DNA from: Nereocystis luetkeana
Lineage: Eukaryota; Sar; Phaeophyceae; Laminariales; Laminariaceae
Direction: 5' to 3'
Length of the DNA stretch: 64,000 nt
Assembly (NCBI GenBank): GCA_031213475.1
Contig: JARUPZ010000027.1
Location: 4,024,569 to 4,088,568 of the forward strand
Positions 27,417-40,372 of the stretch are shown one piece after another (the stretch's first letter is position 1; the number at the start of each line of letters is the position of its first letter). The notes beneath the pieces were generated by a model. It was not told the DNA's origin and did not search any database. It saw only the letters and a list, made by a program, of their open reading frames with translations. The position numbers were made by a program, and so were the translations under genes.

Positions 27417-30164
27417 GTGACTGGGATTGCTACTACACCGTGCGGGGCCGTAAATTCGAGAATTAATACTCATATACCCTGATATAGTGTTGTGTGTTGC
27501 GATACACTGTTGTAGCCTGATATTAATAGTACTTACTCCAATATCTGGTATGTATATGGTATGCAAGGCACAGTAAAAGTACGTTGAATGCATACATGTA
27601 AAACACTTGGACACTACTGCAGCAGTATCACTGCTATTATTCCTACTACTATTTCTACTGCTACAACTACTCCTGTATATACTTAATACAGGTAGTAACA
27701 CGGCTGCTGTACTATTTAATATTAATAATATTCATACTGCTACTGTACGTACTGCTACAAAGTAATAGAACTACTTACAGACATCTCACTCTCTGAGCGT
27801 GCTCGGTTGGTACATCCCTGGCCTCTGAGAGCTCCCACTTGGAAATCGCCTCCCTTTATTATATTCTCACGAGAGTTTTTTTTCCAAATTTTCGACATTT
27901 TTTTCGCGCAATTTTTCAATCTTCCATATTTTCCTGTTTTTTTTTTCCAACTATTGAAATGTTAACGAACTTTATATTTTTGGTTCTGGAGGATTTCACG
28001 AATAGTGACAGAACGCCTCCGTATATTGATACATATCTCCAATTATTTCCAAACTTTGGGAATTATGGAAAAAACGCTCTCCGATAAGAATGAACCTTAC
28101 TTGCCGGACCTTTCCAAACATGATATTCAGATCAAAACCTGTCAAGAAGAACAAGATATCCCCCAATATAGCCGATCGGATCTTGTATGATATCACATCA
28201 CATGATATTATATGATATCGCACAGCAAAACGAATACCTGGTATTATTGTAGAACAGAAGAACAAGATACCACATGATAAGACTCGCACGCTGTTGCTCG
28301 TGACATAAAGCATTGGTGCGCTCTACCCTTAGCTCGGTTCGCTACGTCGCGCTTCAAGCAGCTTGTCCTCGCTTTCCAAAACACATTATTCGCGAACCGG
28401 ATTGTTTGGAGGCGCTCTTTACGTTTTCGTTGTGAGGCAGCGGATTGAGGCTTCTCCGTCTGTCTGGAATATCTATCGTAAAAATATGAGAAAATAATAC
28501 AGAATAATTTGAACGCAGCCACAAGCAGGAGTCATCATCGTAGCCACAAGCAGCGAACACAGCTGCAGTAGTAGTCGTAACTCGTACCAGGTAAGTGACA
28601 GCAGGTGCAGTAGCCAAAGCCGAAGCCACAGCAGCAGGGAGGGTAGTAGTATATCTCAAGACGTGCGCCGCTCTTAAATAATAGCTAGCGCACGGAAGCC
28701 CAGCGTTTGATGGGTCTGACTCTGTATGATACCTGATATCTCCGTTCTGTAAAAGCTTGAAATACGCTTGTGCAAGCACCCGACAAACGGGACTGACCGT
28801 TGCTTTAGATCGTACGCCTCGGGTCAGGCAGACAGCAAACATAACAGTAGCGGTATCAGCAGCAGTAGTAGCAGCACCACCACCACCACCAGCGGCACGT
28901 GCGGGGGGTGGGTGGGCGTGGTACTCAGCCTTTCGTATCATCGCAATGTAACTGCCCAAAATCGATGTTTGCATGACGATGACGCTGTCTACCGTACGAC
29001 TGCGCCGAAGAGAGAGATGTGCCCAAACCGATTATAGATAGCCGTACCGAAGGCCCTAAAACAAGTCTGCGTGACAGTGTCAGCCTTCAAATTACACAAT
29101 CGACGAGAGCCACAACAGGTACAGCCTGTTCTTTGATGCAAGATATGGCATGGCAGAGGCCAATTTGCCATAGAAGTCCCAAAATATATCGATTATTTAC
29201 CGACAAGGTGTGAATCCATGTTACACAACCGCTACGATCGTCAGAAATTGATATGAGATAACATGAAGAGTCCGCCAATATATTTGACTCCTCTCCTCTT
29301 TTGAGCTCGTGTCTCCTCTTTCGGTCGCTTCTATGACCTGGAACTCTTGTTCTTCTCGAAAGGTTTCGTTCTTGGTTTCACGAATATCATGTTTCCAGCG
29401 GTTCTTTGTTTTTTTTCATTTCTCTTGGCACTTTCGTTTTTTTTTTTCTTTTTTTCGTCTTTCGGTTCGTGTGCGTGCGTGTACTCGGAGCACGGCACCG
29501 TGGGCGAGCCCGGCGCCATCGCGGGTGTCAGCAGGTGCTGGCGGGTAGAGGGGGGTTGCAAGGAGCGTGGTCGCTGTTCTCGTGGCTAGGCGTTGCGTGT
29601 GCCTCGAGACACGAGGGATGCATGCATGGGCTCTGTCTGGCCTCCATTTTGATAATTTAATCGAGTATGTACGAGTCTATAAGGGTCGCTCGAGATTGCA
29701 AGATAATATTCAAGCGGTGCTTATTTTTGCGACCAAGCTGGAGTTCACAGAGAGAGCTACGCAGTCTGAGTACCAACATTGTCGAGCTGGCGAACGACGG
29801 CCACGGTGAGCACCGCGGACTTAACGCTCACTGTGGCAGAGAATGGGGAAAGCTTTACCCAGACCGTATCGGTGGCGAGGTAGTCGCGAGAGGGGTGGGT
29901 GGCGTGTGAGGCTGAGAGAGAAGCTCTGCTGTTCGTTTTTTCTTTTTTGACCGGTGGAAGGTGTTCCAATCAGGCAAAAAATATTCCATGAGAGGGGGCG
30001 TTTTTTTTTTCTTTCAGGAATTTTCGTTCCATTTTCATTGTTTTCGCGGTGCTGCTTTGCCGTGCTGTGCTTTCTCTTTCGTGCATACGATCGTACAGCA
30101 TATCAAAAGGGGGAAAAAATTACCCTACCTGGAATGTGTACGTACGTACGTACGTACGGCGGTG

Positions 30165-30203
30165 AGCGAGCGTAGCGGGCGCAACCGCCCGCGACGCGAA
30201 GCG
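30165..30203. repeat. GC-rich hairpin element, copy 1
   Basis: GAGCGAGCGTAGCGGGCG-CAAC-CGCCCGCG followed by ACGCGAAGCGC forms a stem (GCGGGCG/CGCCCGC). A second version lies about 190 bp downstream. Confidence 0.6.
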
Positions 30204-30356
30204 CATGTGGCGTCCGAGCTGTTTTCTCCTGAAGCATGGCGGCGGGACTCTTGGTATTATTGTCAAGTCGCCAGTTTGCAACAACAATCATCATAAAACT
30301 TTATTCAATTATGGACCTCTGTCCGCTTCGCATAAGTTGATGGACTTTTCCTTCCT

Positions 30357-30402
30357 GAGCGAGTGTAGCGGGCGGCGTAGGCCGCCCACGGAGCGAAGCG
30401 CC
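30357..30402. repeat. GC-rich hairpin element, copy 2
   Basis: GAGCGAGTGTAGCGGGCGGC, then GTAG and GCCGCCC, and an end GGAGCGAAGCGCC. It has the same flanks (GAGCGAG..TAGCGGGCG and GCGAAGCGC) as copy 1, with a different but compensating stem. Confidence 0.6.
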
Positions 30403-30519
30403 TTGTATATTACTATTAATAATAATACTAGAATATCTATGTTGCTGTACCGCTGCCTAGTACGTATTACTTCTCCGGTGCTGGCTGCGGTATATACTGT
30501 ACCTGGTATGCTACGATTG

Positions 30520-31143
<624 letters not shown>

Positions 31144-31768
31144 ACCTGGCTTTAACTTCTACATCTTCCCCTTAATTAACACAGCCTTCTCGGTCTAACG
31201 GTCATCAGCCGAATAACAGAGGGCTGGTGTAGTGTATCATACATCAGAAAATGTAGGTTGATTTCCGTACAGGTACTGCAAATCAGTCCACTTGAAAGAG
31301 CAAACTCTCTACCAGGTATCTCAATCAATCCCAAAATAACTCCATTAAAAACATGAAACTCTCGAACTCAACCACTCAATAATACGTGCTATTAATAGTG
31401 CAATATGAATACCGGACTCAGTCCACTCAAAAGGACAAAATTTCCATCTCAACCAATCCTCCATTAGAAGTGAACCCTCGTCTCAATAAATCAATAATAC
31501 ATACTGATTTCAGTACATATACCAAAACGCAGTCCACTCAATAAATCAATAATACCTACTGAACAGCGCAGATACCAAAACTTAGTCCACTCAAAAGTAC
31601 ATTCAATCTCATTCAACCCAGAAATATCTCCGCTCAGAAGATTAATCTCTCAATCTCAATGTAAGCCGGGTACGAGTAAAATAACATACACTCAAACGTC
31701 TCTACGAGTGCTCGGCGGAACGCGTGTCAAGCCAACGCCTAAACCCTTGAAATGATCAAAGAAGTGTA

Positions 31769-32175
31769 CTCGATATCATGCATGGCCGTAGTCGTATGAC
31801 CATAGACCCTCGCATCCCTACAATGCCGGGACGGAGCACGTCGGGTTTTCACAGACCAGGCAAACATTCCTTGCACCAAGCGCGAAGCGCCGGGAGGTGT
31901 CCGGCGAGTCGCATGAAGGTTGAGCTGCATCCTACTAAGAACCGCTCGTGAGGCGCACTTGCATGTGGATGACAGTTTCAATGAGTTAATTTAATTTCCG
32001 ATGTGGCCACTTCCAGAGACAGCAATGAATGGGAGTACTGTACCTGCTTCATGGGGACCCTACCATAAATACCACCAAGTGCGTGATACGATCATTCCCC
32101 TTGTGCGGAGTAAAGGTTCTCCACTCCGCACAAATGATGTAACTCGACCACCAGCTGTGACCGACCGCCATAAAA
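31769..32175 (-). repeat. Dispersed element, copy 2 (inverted relative to 11.2 kb)
   Basis: The inverted homologue of 11224-11545, with an extra roughly 75-bp segment near 31860-31930. It lies in the long presumed intron of the giant gene. No coding capacity is seen. Confidence 0.75.
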
Positions 32176-32826
32176 GCAGAAAAATAACGATACCTTGGTT
32201 GTTTAGCTCAAGCAGTGAGCGGCATGTTCTACAGTGTCGTTGCCAACTGACGCCAACCCAATCTATACCATATATATTATATGGGGGGAGGGGGGCAACA
32301 AAACGAAGTACATTATCTTGCCCCAACAACCACCAGTCCCTTAATATATCTCATGTGAGGGCTTCCCCCGTCAGATATCACTGGGCAAGTGCCGAAGATA
32401 TGTACCGGGGTGTGGTAGGCCGTGCCGGGATAGGTTGATATTGAGGTACTCACGGTGCCGGGACAGGAAGGGTATTTTTCGACAAGAATTACGGTATACC
32501 AGGCAGAGTATAGAGTGTATTTTGGGGCACCTCTTGGGCACATCTGCCTGTTGTCTGTACGTATCCCAGACGGTTACATATGACCATCTCGCACACCTCG
32601 TACACTGAACATATGACACCGGTACGTATGTACCTACGAATAGCGTGTACCTGGTAATAGCTTGGTAGCCAGGCTTAGGTCAAATAAGTTCGGGGCACTA
32701 GGGCACATCAAGTATGTAGCCTTCAGGCGTCAGTGACTGAATCAGTGACTGAACCACGGCGATAATATGCAGACCGCTTGCAAGTACATGGTGAAGCCCA
32801 GGCACTACGTCATGCAGTACAGTACT

Positions 32827-33105
32827 GGACACGATCGATATTCTGGGGCGTGACAAGGTGCTGCGCAGTTGGGAGAGGTAAACAGCACTCATGATGAAGG
32901 TTGGAAGGAATATCATGTTAGCTATATCGAGGAGGAGAAGCCAGTCCACCTCGGACGCCGGGCGTCGGTCACACTGACAGTTACATCTAGGACCACAAAT
33001 TCCCCGGGATAAACAGGCCTTCTACGATATACGTATTCCACGTACTCCACCGCACAAGACAGTGTGATACTCATAGGTCACGGCTGTACTCCGAGCACAC
33101 TCAAC
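32827..33105 (+). repeat. Dispersed repeat family C, copy 1
   Basis: It aligns with 35415-35707 at perhaps 75-80% by eye. Shared blocks are CTCATGATGAAGGTTGGAAG, GTCCACCTCGG and GAGCACACTCA. Confidence 0.7.
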
Positions 33106-33863
33106 AGCCCCCTTGCTCGGTGTACGGCAAAATATATCCATTCACATGCACAGAGAGAAACCGCATGGGGAACCTTCCCAATGCCAAAACCGAATACGAA
33201 CACCAAAGTAAAATAAAATCAAACAACGTTAAGTTAACTATATCGCCCCCTGCTGGAACCTCCCTTTTAAAAAATGTCGATACATCTTCACCATTGCCAG
33301 GTAAAACGGCAATCACTCGAGACAGCACAAAAAAATACAACTGTCGATGTAAAACGGCAATCTTTTAACCAATAACAATAGAGTTCTCCTAGTGTGCAAA
33401 ATTCAAAACTACACATCTTAATGAATACAATATCTCCCAAAACATTCAAAACTTCTAATACTTCCAGGTTTATGTCAATCTTCGGAACATCGATCTGCCT
33501 CGTCGAATATTGATCATTTGCACGTGACACTGATTCTATCATCCAATTAGCATGGTCTCGGTTACCCTCAAAATTCTCCAATCGAAATAGGGACCCCTTT
33601 CGATCCAACTATATTTATCCATTTCGTCTCCCCGAATTCAGAAAATACATAATTCCCCCCTATGTTTCGTGCGTACACGCGTACACAAAATACAGCAGAG
33701 CGGGCCGTCCGCTGCAAAATCTCTTACCTCGTACCAGGTACGTCGTTAGTTGGCTTGTTTTTCTATTAAGTTTGATGTTTTTTGTTAATGTTCGATTCAA
33801 CGCAAACCTACTCCCCCCAATACAGCCAAAATAATAAATATTGAAACAACATCAAACACAGCA

Positions 33864-34556
33864 TCAGACGCAATCCAAGTTCATGACGAAGTTGACTCTG
33901 TCGCGGCGGCGGCCGCTGCGGTGGTGGCGGTGGCTGCGGTGGCGGCAGTACAGGTGCTGGCATACACCACACTCCCGGCACTTCCGGTGGCGTCGGTGGA
34001 ACAGCGGACGAAATCGCCCCCCCCCCCCGCCCCCCCCCGCTGTCAGCGGCGGCACCACCAGCGAGGTGTAAGGGGACGCCAACGTCATGCCCTGCGAGAA
34101 CACCGGTCTTGACACTCGCGCTCTGGTCGCCTGTGCCATCGCATATCCAGCGCTGGAAATGGTCTCTCCCGTGACGCGGATATCATCCTCTCTTGCCGTT
34201 GCCCTCAAAATAGTTTCGTTGGCATGGGCGTCAATGGAGTGAAATGTGAAGACTTCAACTTCAGAGACAGGGCGCTTACCGATCAGGCATTTCCGTTTGC
34301 TCGGGGCCAGTAATGCAACGGACATCCCGATTTTAGCAACAGGAGGTGTGGGGAGGACCGGGGAGATCGAGGGGGGAAGCGATATCGTAGGCTCTGTACA
34401 TCGTCCTACAGCAGGTGTGAGGGGAAACTCACCCCGGGATTCTGAATTATCCTCCTTTTTTCCTGTACGCGGAGGCAAGAGATAATCCTCCTCTTTTACC
34501 CCATTCAGCTCTACTCGTACTGTAGGCCGGGGCGGGAGAAATAAATTCTCATTCAC
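33864..34556 (-). CDS. Hypothetical open frame, unknown function
   Basis: 230 codons on the minus strand. The N-terminal half is Pro/Glu-rich, the middle (CLIGKRPVSEVEVFTFHSID, TILRATAREDDIRVTGETIS) looks like ordinary protein, and the C-terminal third is degraded by a Gly tract and His/Arg low complexity. It is not recognised. It lies between the two family C repeats, so it may belong to a decayed mobile element. It could equally be chance. Confidence 0.25.
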   Translation of the reverse strand: MNENLFLPPRPTVRVELNGVKEEDYLLPPRTGKKEDNSESRGEFPLTPAVGRCTEPTISLPPSISPVLPTPPVAKIGMSVALLAPSKRKCLIGKRPVSEVEVFTFHSIDAHANETILRATAREDDIRVTGETISSAGYAMAQATRARVSRPVFSQGMTLASPYTSLVVPPLTAGGGGGGGRFRPLFHRRHRKCRECGVCQHLYCRHRSHRHHRSGRRRDRVNFVMNLDCV

Positions 34557-35021
34557 TTCATTATTTCACCGTGCGATACTTCGCGGCCCCGTCGTTGGGG
34601 GAATACCAAGCGGGGGATACTGTCCATACCTCGGAGGGAGAGCCGGCAGCCAATATGGCATCCAAAAGGGGAGGGTGAATAAATCAGTTTAACGTTTGCC
34701 AGGCTGTCTGGACTTGTAAGTCAACTTTCGAATGTGCCCTCTCTACTTCTATTACGTTCTTCCCACCCCCAAGTTTGACAGGCTCTTGGTTCTTCTGCTG
34801 TGAGGGCATCGTGACAGTTGGCCGACATCGCCCAAGAAACAAATAACTTGATCCAAACGAAACCTTTCGACGGATCGCCGCCGACCTTAGAGGTATTGCC
34901 CATTGATAACGTGCCTGGGCGAGCCTTAGGCTCTGGCGGTAGCACGGTTGTTGACGAAGAGGTCGCTCCAGCAGCTCCTCCGCAGCTTTGCAGCTGCAGT
35001 TGCCCGACAAACTGCTGTAGG

Positions 35022-35330
35022 TTAGTAGCGAGTTGGGCACTCTGTCGGAGGTGGCGATGGTAGAATCCAAGGTTTTTCCCCGGCTTCCACTGCCTCGTCT
35101 CTCCGAGAAGCCCTCTCCTTTTCCAGCTCTCCCGTCGTTGCTTGCAGCAAGCGGGATTGCTCGTCCACCCGTGCCTGAATTTCTGACCTTGAGATTACTC
35201 TAATCGTTACCCCTAGCCTCGAAGTCTCGACAGATACACCACTCTCTCGCCTCTCCGAGAGGCCCTTCTTTCCCAGTTCTTTCGTCGTTGCTTGCAGCAA
35301 ACGGAATAGCTCGTCCATGCATGCCTGCAT
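35022..35330 (-). CDS. Hypothetical coiled-coil fragment with internal duplication
   Basis: 102 codons with two diverged copies of a heptad-like block (SRLLQATTGELEKERASRR and FRLLQATTKELGKKGLSERR), reflecting a roughly 170-bp tandem duplication in the DNA. The repeated charged helical pattern is unlike random frames, but no start context, splice sites or family are recognisable. It is perhaps part of a decayed mobile-element gene. Confidence 0.3.
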   Translation of the reverse strand: MQACMDELFRLLQATTKELGKKGLSERRESGVSVETSRLGVTIRVISRSEIQARVDEQSRLLQATTGELEKERASRRDEAVEAGEKPWILPSPPPTECPTRY

Positions 35331-35414
35331 TTATGACATCCTCTCTTCCAGGCTTTCCGCTTTTTTTAGAGATGGGGATCACTATAATCGCTGCCCGTAG
35401 CCCACAGAGTCTCA

Positions 35415-35707
35415 ACGGACACTAGCGTGATCGAGGCTGTGGGGCGTGATAGGTGTTACACAGCTAGGCGAGGTAGACAGTGCTCATGATGAAGGTTGGA
35501 AGGAATCTCGTGTTGAATCATATAAAGAAGGAGTAGTGAGTCCACCTCGGGCATCGGGCGTCGTTCACACTGACACTTACATCAAGGACCAAAGTACCTC
35601 TCGGAATAAACAAGCCTTCTACCATGTACGTATTCCATGTATCCCACCGAACTTGACAGATAGTGCAATACTCATACCTCACTGCTGATCTCTGAGCACA
35701 CTCAGCA
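35415..35707 (+). repeat. Dispersed repeat family C, copy 2
   Basis: The direct-orientation partner of 32827-33105, about 2.6 kb away. The two flank the minus-strand frames at 33.9-35.3 kb. Confidence 0.7.
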
Positions 35708-38484
35708 GGACAACTATTAATAGACTTCAGCATAAAGAGTCCCGACATGATTATTTCCTGTAAATCTCAACCTGCCTTTCTTAATATTCGTTTTAGTAAC
35801 GCCACGCAGGAACACTCAGAAATATTTTGTCGACTAGGCGCGCGCAGATGTTTTGGCAACATCTACAAACGACTCGGAAGTGGGGTCAGGGATCTGCAAC
35901 CAAGATCCGTCTTCCGAAGGTTCAGAAAAAAAAAATCTAGAGTTTTCTCGTCCCTTCACCTTTTTTTCGCCTAGTAGCTTACTACCCCTCATGGGAACGT
36001 AATTTCCTGTCCGCACTTTTTTCGGGTACCCTCAAAATATCCGCCCGCGGACCAGCTAGTTTTCGTGGAACACCGTTTTATCATCGGTGACAGCCATATT
36101 GCTATGGCTCCCGCGCGTATAATGAAATATTTTGCGATTTTGCAAGTTATTTGTGCTTCTGATTCGCAACTTCGACTTCACGAAAACCCCTCGAGAGTTG
36201 TTTCTGGTAGCCTACGACTGTTCAACAGTTGTCTGGCGCACCCGACACTCTCAAACACCCCATCAGGAGCGTGCCTGAGTTTCGCGGGCTGTGGTTGCCT
36301 GTCAGAAGCTGAAGCTGTCCGCAAATGAAGTGCAAATATTCAGTTTTTGTTTTTTTTTGGTCCGATTTTCTGTACCCCCAAATTTCGATCAATTTGGACC
36401 ACTCAATCATGTCAAAGCCGAGGTATAGACCTCTGTCGAGAAAATGTGGACAGCCAATCTGAAGAGGATCACATGTTGTTGTAGATGATACACTAAACTG
36501 GTGCACCCGGTCTCTTCTAAGGCACGACCCAGCCGAAGGTCCGAACACGGCGTGTATAAACAGCGACTAGATTTGCTATGCCGATAAATCATAGAGACTA
36601 GAGACCCCGGAAACCCGGGGATGGGGGTGGATGAGATCCTCTGGGGCCTTAAGAGGTGTCCTGTGCTGCACGGATATAATAAAGTCGACCGGTTCGATAG
36701 TAAATATAGGGTAAATCCCGAGGTTTTGTGGCAATCTCAACGACCTTATACTGACGATCAAACTGGCACATGTTTTCGTCCTGTATTTGACTACTTATCG
36801 TTGCCATCTTATCTCTTCGGAGGTTGCACCCTCACCTCAACGACCTGCTGGACAAGCCGTTATCGCAGGTGTCTTCCCTTCTTCCCCCCGGTCTTTGTCT
36901 TCATTTTCATCGCGCTTATATGGTTCAGCGTTCCCTCCGCTCGACGAGTTTTGCCGGGTTTGGACAACTTGCGCTTTCGCACTTTCGGCTTCGTTATACA
37001 TCATATAAATTAGCAGAAGGAGACTCAGAAAAAGCATCAGCCGATATTTCGAACGACCTTTGCAAAACATTGTCCGACACTACAATAATTCCGGGTGAAG
37101 TTGTCATCCGTACACTTCTAACAGGGTTGAGTCTACTGTTCGACCGTGAGCAACTACCACTCTGTACCAAAACATAAGGACCTTTTTATATGACTATTGA
37201 AATACAAACGGTCCTTATACTAAGGGACACATTGGTACGAGCGTACCTGGTACCTGGTATACATTTACCGTGCGTATTACGAAAACGCCTTTAGCCCTAC
37301 TGCTTAGACCACTACTCACACAGCAGTGGCACATGACCGCGCGGTATTTTCACATTTCTCTGTCCCGTGGCGGCTTTTCGGTGTCGCCGCGGTCTACTAC
37401 AGTAGGAAGTAGAGGAGCCCCCTGTCCTTCCACCTGGCTGCGAGTTGATGTGTACTGTTTGGTGGTGCACTCTATAGATTCAGATCCTGGTGGTTCAAAA
37501 TAATATTTCAAGGTACTTGGTACCACTACAGGTTATTTTACTCTGCCGCCCATTACTCAATGTAAGTATTGATGAGACCTTCTGCCCCGTGGCAGGGCCT
37601 CATCCGGGATAAACTCCTCGCTGAGTGCGCTCTCGGCGCGGTGTCCCTTCCTGGGTCTAAAGTAGTATTGCAGAAAAGACTAAACTAAGCTTGTAGGGGC
37701 GGCGGAAAAATCTGTATTCTTACCTGCACCTATTTCCCTGTCCTCATTGCGAAGCTCGTTCAAGGCTGAATGAATCGGGAGGCTCTTTTAAAAGTAGAAA
37801 ATCGCACGAAACACTGGAACCACTTTTTGTTATCCGACCTGAGTTTCCGTTAATTGTTTAACGCTTTCCTGCAGTATCATTTTACGCTGCCGCCGATCAT
37901 CCAATGTATTGGGTTGGATGAGACCTCCTACCCCGGTCGGTGGACTCATCCAAGCTTCGATGTATTTCTTAGGTTATCCTGACAGGTGCTGTGTGGTCTC
38001 ACCCAATTTTCCTATGTTACCGTCTTTGTTAGGTGCACTTCGGTGCGCACGAGGAGAAGTCTGACTCAAATGCCTTAGACCGATAGCTCGCCCACAGCCG
38101 TACAGTCGCGGTCCCGTTCCCTCTTGGACTCCGGGACGCATGCACTCGTCGTCGACCCTATGTAATACTTCTCTGTTCTCTCTGCCTTCCACCCCCCTAT
38201 CTTCGTGATCTCGTCGAACAATATTTTAAGATACTTGGTACCGTACTACTGTAGGTATTTATTCATATGCAAACTTTGTGCGTGCAGTTCACGTGCGCGT
38301 CTCCATTGGGAAGGCGTGTTCCCTATTCGAAATAAGCTTTCCTCTGCAATTCGTAACACGTTGGAGATATAAGCAGTCTAGCCAATTAAATAACCCCGCA
38401 CCCGGTCCTTGATCCCAGAGTATGCTCTTCCGCCGGTTCCCTTGTGTTATCCTGATGCACTGTGTCTGCTCCTCCACAATAAAG

Positions 38485-38633
38485 GACTGATGTTGGCAAT
38501 TGCACGGACTGCGTTGACGTGGGAGGCTGCGGCTACTGCTTGTCCACGCTTCAATGTGTTGATGGCACTGCTATCGGGCCGTCGGACGGGTCACCGTGCC
38601 CGTCCTGGATTTTCGAGGCTGGCGTTTGCCCGG
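38485..38633 (+). CDS. PSI-domain exon 1 (Cys-rich)
   Basis: The open segment between an acceptor (TAAAG, 38480-38484) and a GTAAGA donor (38634) encodes NCTDCVDVGGCGYCLSTLQC followed by two more Cys, ending AGVCP. The C-x2-C-x5-C-x2-C spacing with CGYC in place of CxWC is the plexin-semaphorin-integrin (PSI) cysteine-knot pattern. PSI domains are small extracellular modules, usually next to receptor or adhesion domains. The frame is closed just upstream by TAA, so the acceptor position is well constrained. The exon begins in phase 2 and ends in phase 1, matching the following PSI exon. Confidence 0.7.
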
Positions 38634-38867
38634 GTAAGAGTTGGGAGCTGTACGTGGGTTCGAGTGTGGAATTGAAGGCTGCGATTTGGCGCGATATATA
38701 TACGAGCATATACATAGGACAGGCTGTTCGTTGAAATAACTACTGTACTACCTATAGGGGTCCTAATGTTACTCATTCTATCGATTACTGCCCCGCAAGT
38801 AATGCTGCTCATCCACCTAATTTTGGAGGGATTAATGGAGCAAAGACGTTAGCCCCATTCGAACTGC

Positions 38868-38945
38868 GCTCAAGTGTTTGGGAACAAACCGCTAGTACCT
38901 GGTATTTGTTATAGTGTGGGATAGTTTTTTGTAGTACTAAAAGTT
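38868..38945 (+). repeat. Dispersed repeat family B, copy with TACCTGGTA insertion
   Basis: It aligns with 19846-19918, but between ACAAACCGCTAG and TTATAGTGTGGGATAG it carries about 15 extra bases containing TACCTGGTATT. Confidence 0.6.
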
Positions 38946-39309
38946 CGAGAGTGCGTTAGGTCAAGATGAACGTGGGCGTGCTGCCACCAAACCAGGCTGT
39001 GTTTACGCAGCGAGTACTAAGGTGGTCAATGCCTTCCGTGGACTGAAGCAGCGAGCCTAAGGGGTGCGATGCACAGTGACTCCATGCTCTTACGATTCGA
39101 ACGAGGTCTTGTGACAGAGATAATAGCAGCTCGCTCTGTGTTTTTAGTTCTGAAGCGGCCATAAACGCGACAATTCACTGAAATTAAAGCAGCATCAGCA
39201 GCAACGTTGTACGTACAGTAGTACAAGTGTTCTGTCAAAGAGGTCACGATGATTTTCTTTTGCGCCGCCGTCCACCATCTCCGCCTCGAAAACGCCACGG
39301 AATCTCCAG

Positions 39310-39474
39310 AGACCCCGAGGTGCAGCGAGTATCCGGAGTGCACATCATGTGCGGAAGACGAAGACTGTGCGTGGTGCGCTTCCGAGGGGGCGTGCCTGAC
39401 CGTCTCAGAGATATTCAGCATTGACTGCCGAGGAACCGTGTTTGACCTTCCCTGTCCGACGTCCTTCGTGGCAG
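39310..39474 (+). CDS. PSI-domain exon 2 (Cys-rich)
   Basis: The exon runs from acceptor TCTCCAG (39303-39309) to GTAATA (39475). It encodes RCSEYPECTSCAEDEDCAWC and ASEGACLTV with a further C...C pair before PTSFVA. The spacing C-x5-C-x2-C-x5-C-x2-C-x5-C with CAWC is a textbook PSI signature. It starts in phase 1, completing the Glu codon begun by the exon ending at 38633, and ends in phase 1. The giant repeat exon at 40373 is the first downstream exon that accepts that phase, giving SFVA-ENRVVGNL across the junction. Two PSI modules therefore sit directly before the solenoid. Confidence 0.75.
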
Positions 39475-40372
39475 GTAATATCTATGCACCACTCAACGTT
39501 GTTCTGAAAACGTGAAAGCAACGGAGGTTAAGAATTTATGTCTTACACATTTACTAAGTACCAGCATAAGCCTCGCACAGATTGAGCGAGTGACGCTATC
39601 GCTAACATGGTGAGCGGCGAAAAGCTTGTTAATTATCGTACGTGCCATTCAAGACTATTCTGCTGCTCGTTACACCCATTCTACTCAATACTCGCGAAGT
39701 GGTGTACATAAACCCAACACCATTCGAAGTGAGAAGGAATATGATAAAAGCGCTACAACAAGAGCTGATGATAGAATTGTATGGTTTTTGGTCTGCATGG
39801 TGACCTCAGGCATTAAATACGGTCGACCTTCACTTACTCTATGTGAATGTTTCCCTGATATATTTCGATGCTGTTTACACAAAGAAATGCCCACAGGACT
39901 GCAAAACATATCACTTACCTCGCAGACAAACATTTGTGAGTGTCCTTTCGGTTGCTGACGCAGCGCGTTGCCAACACCGCTTGTACTATACCAGCACATG
40001 CCTACGATTATTACATATTAGATGTTCGCGATTGCGCCTAAACGTCCAAATTATGCCCGCCCAACCCAAAAGGTATGCCAAGGAAATTTATACCGCTCAC
40101 AAGGCACGGTGGTTTCGGCGAGGTGGCGTCCTCTAGATGGAACAAATGCGCATTCGTTCAACCAAGCTGTCTTATTGAAACGACGTTTTGCCGGTCCTAT
40201 ACCTCGCTCCCTTAAGTTCATTTTTCGCCTGTTGTTGCACGCTATATACCAGTACGTTGCAGAACGCTTGCTCATCTACGCTCCCGGGCAACCAGGTAAC
40301 AGTTACAGTACAACGCTACAAAGTTTCTCGTCGTGCTCATGGGTTGTCATCGCGCGTTTGTCCTTGCCGTAG

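Noticed and set aside
29757..29880. Open segment with a beta-sandwich-like peptide (TADLTLTVAENGESFTQTV)
   Set aside because: It is attractive, but there is no AG acceptor in frame after the upstream stop and the donor leaves an unsupported phase, so it was not called as an exon.
37270..37503. Possible third PSI-like segment (GAPCPSTWLRVDVYC)
   Set aside because: It resembles the tail of the first PSI exon but lacks the CxxC core and a fitting acceptor; likely chance.
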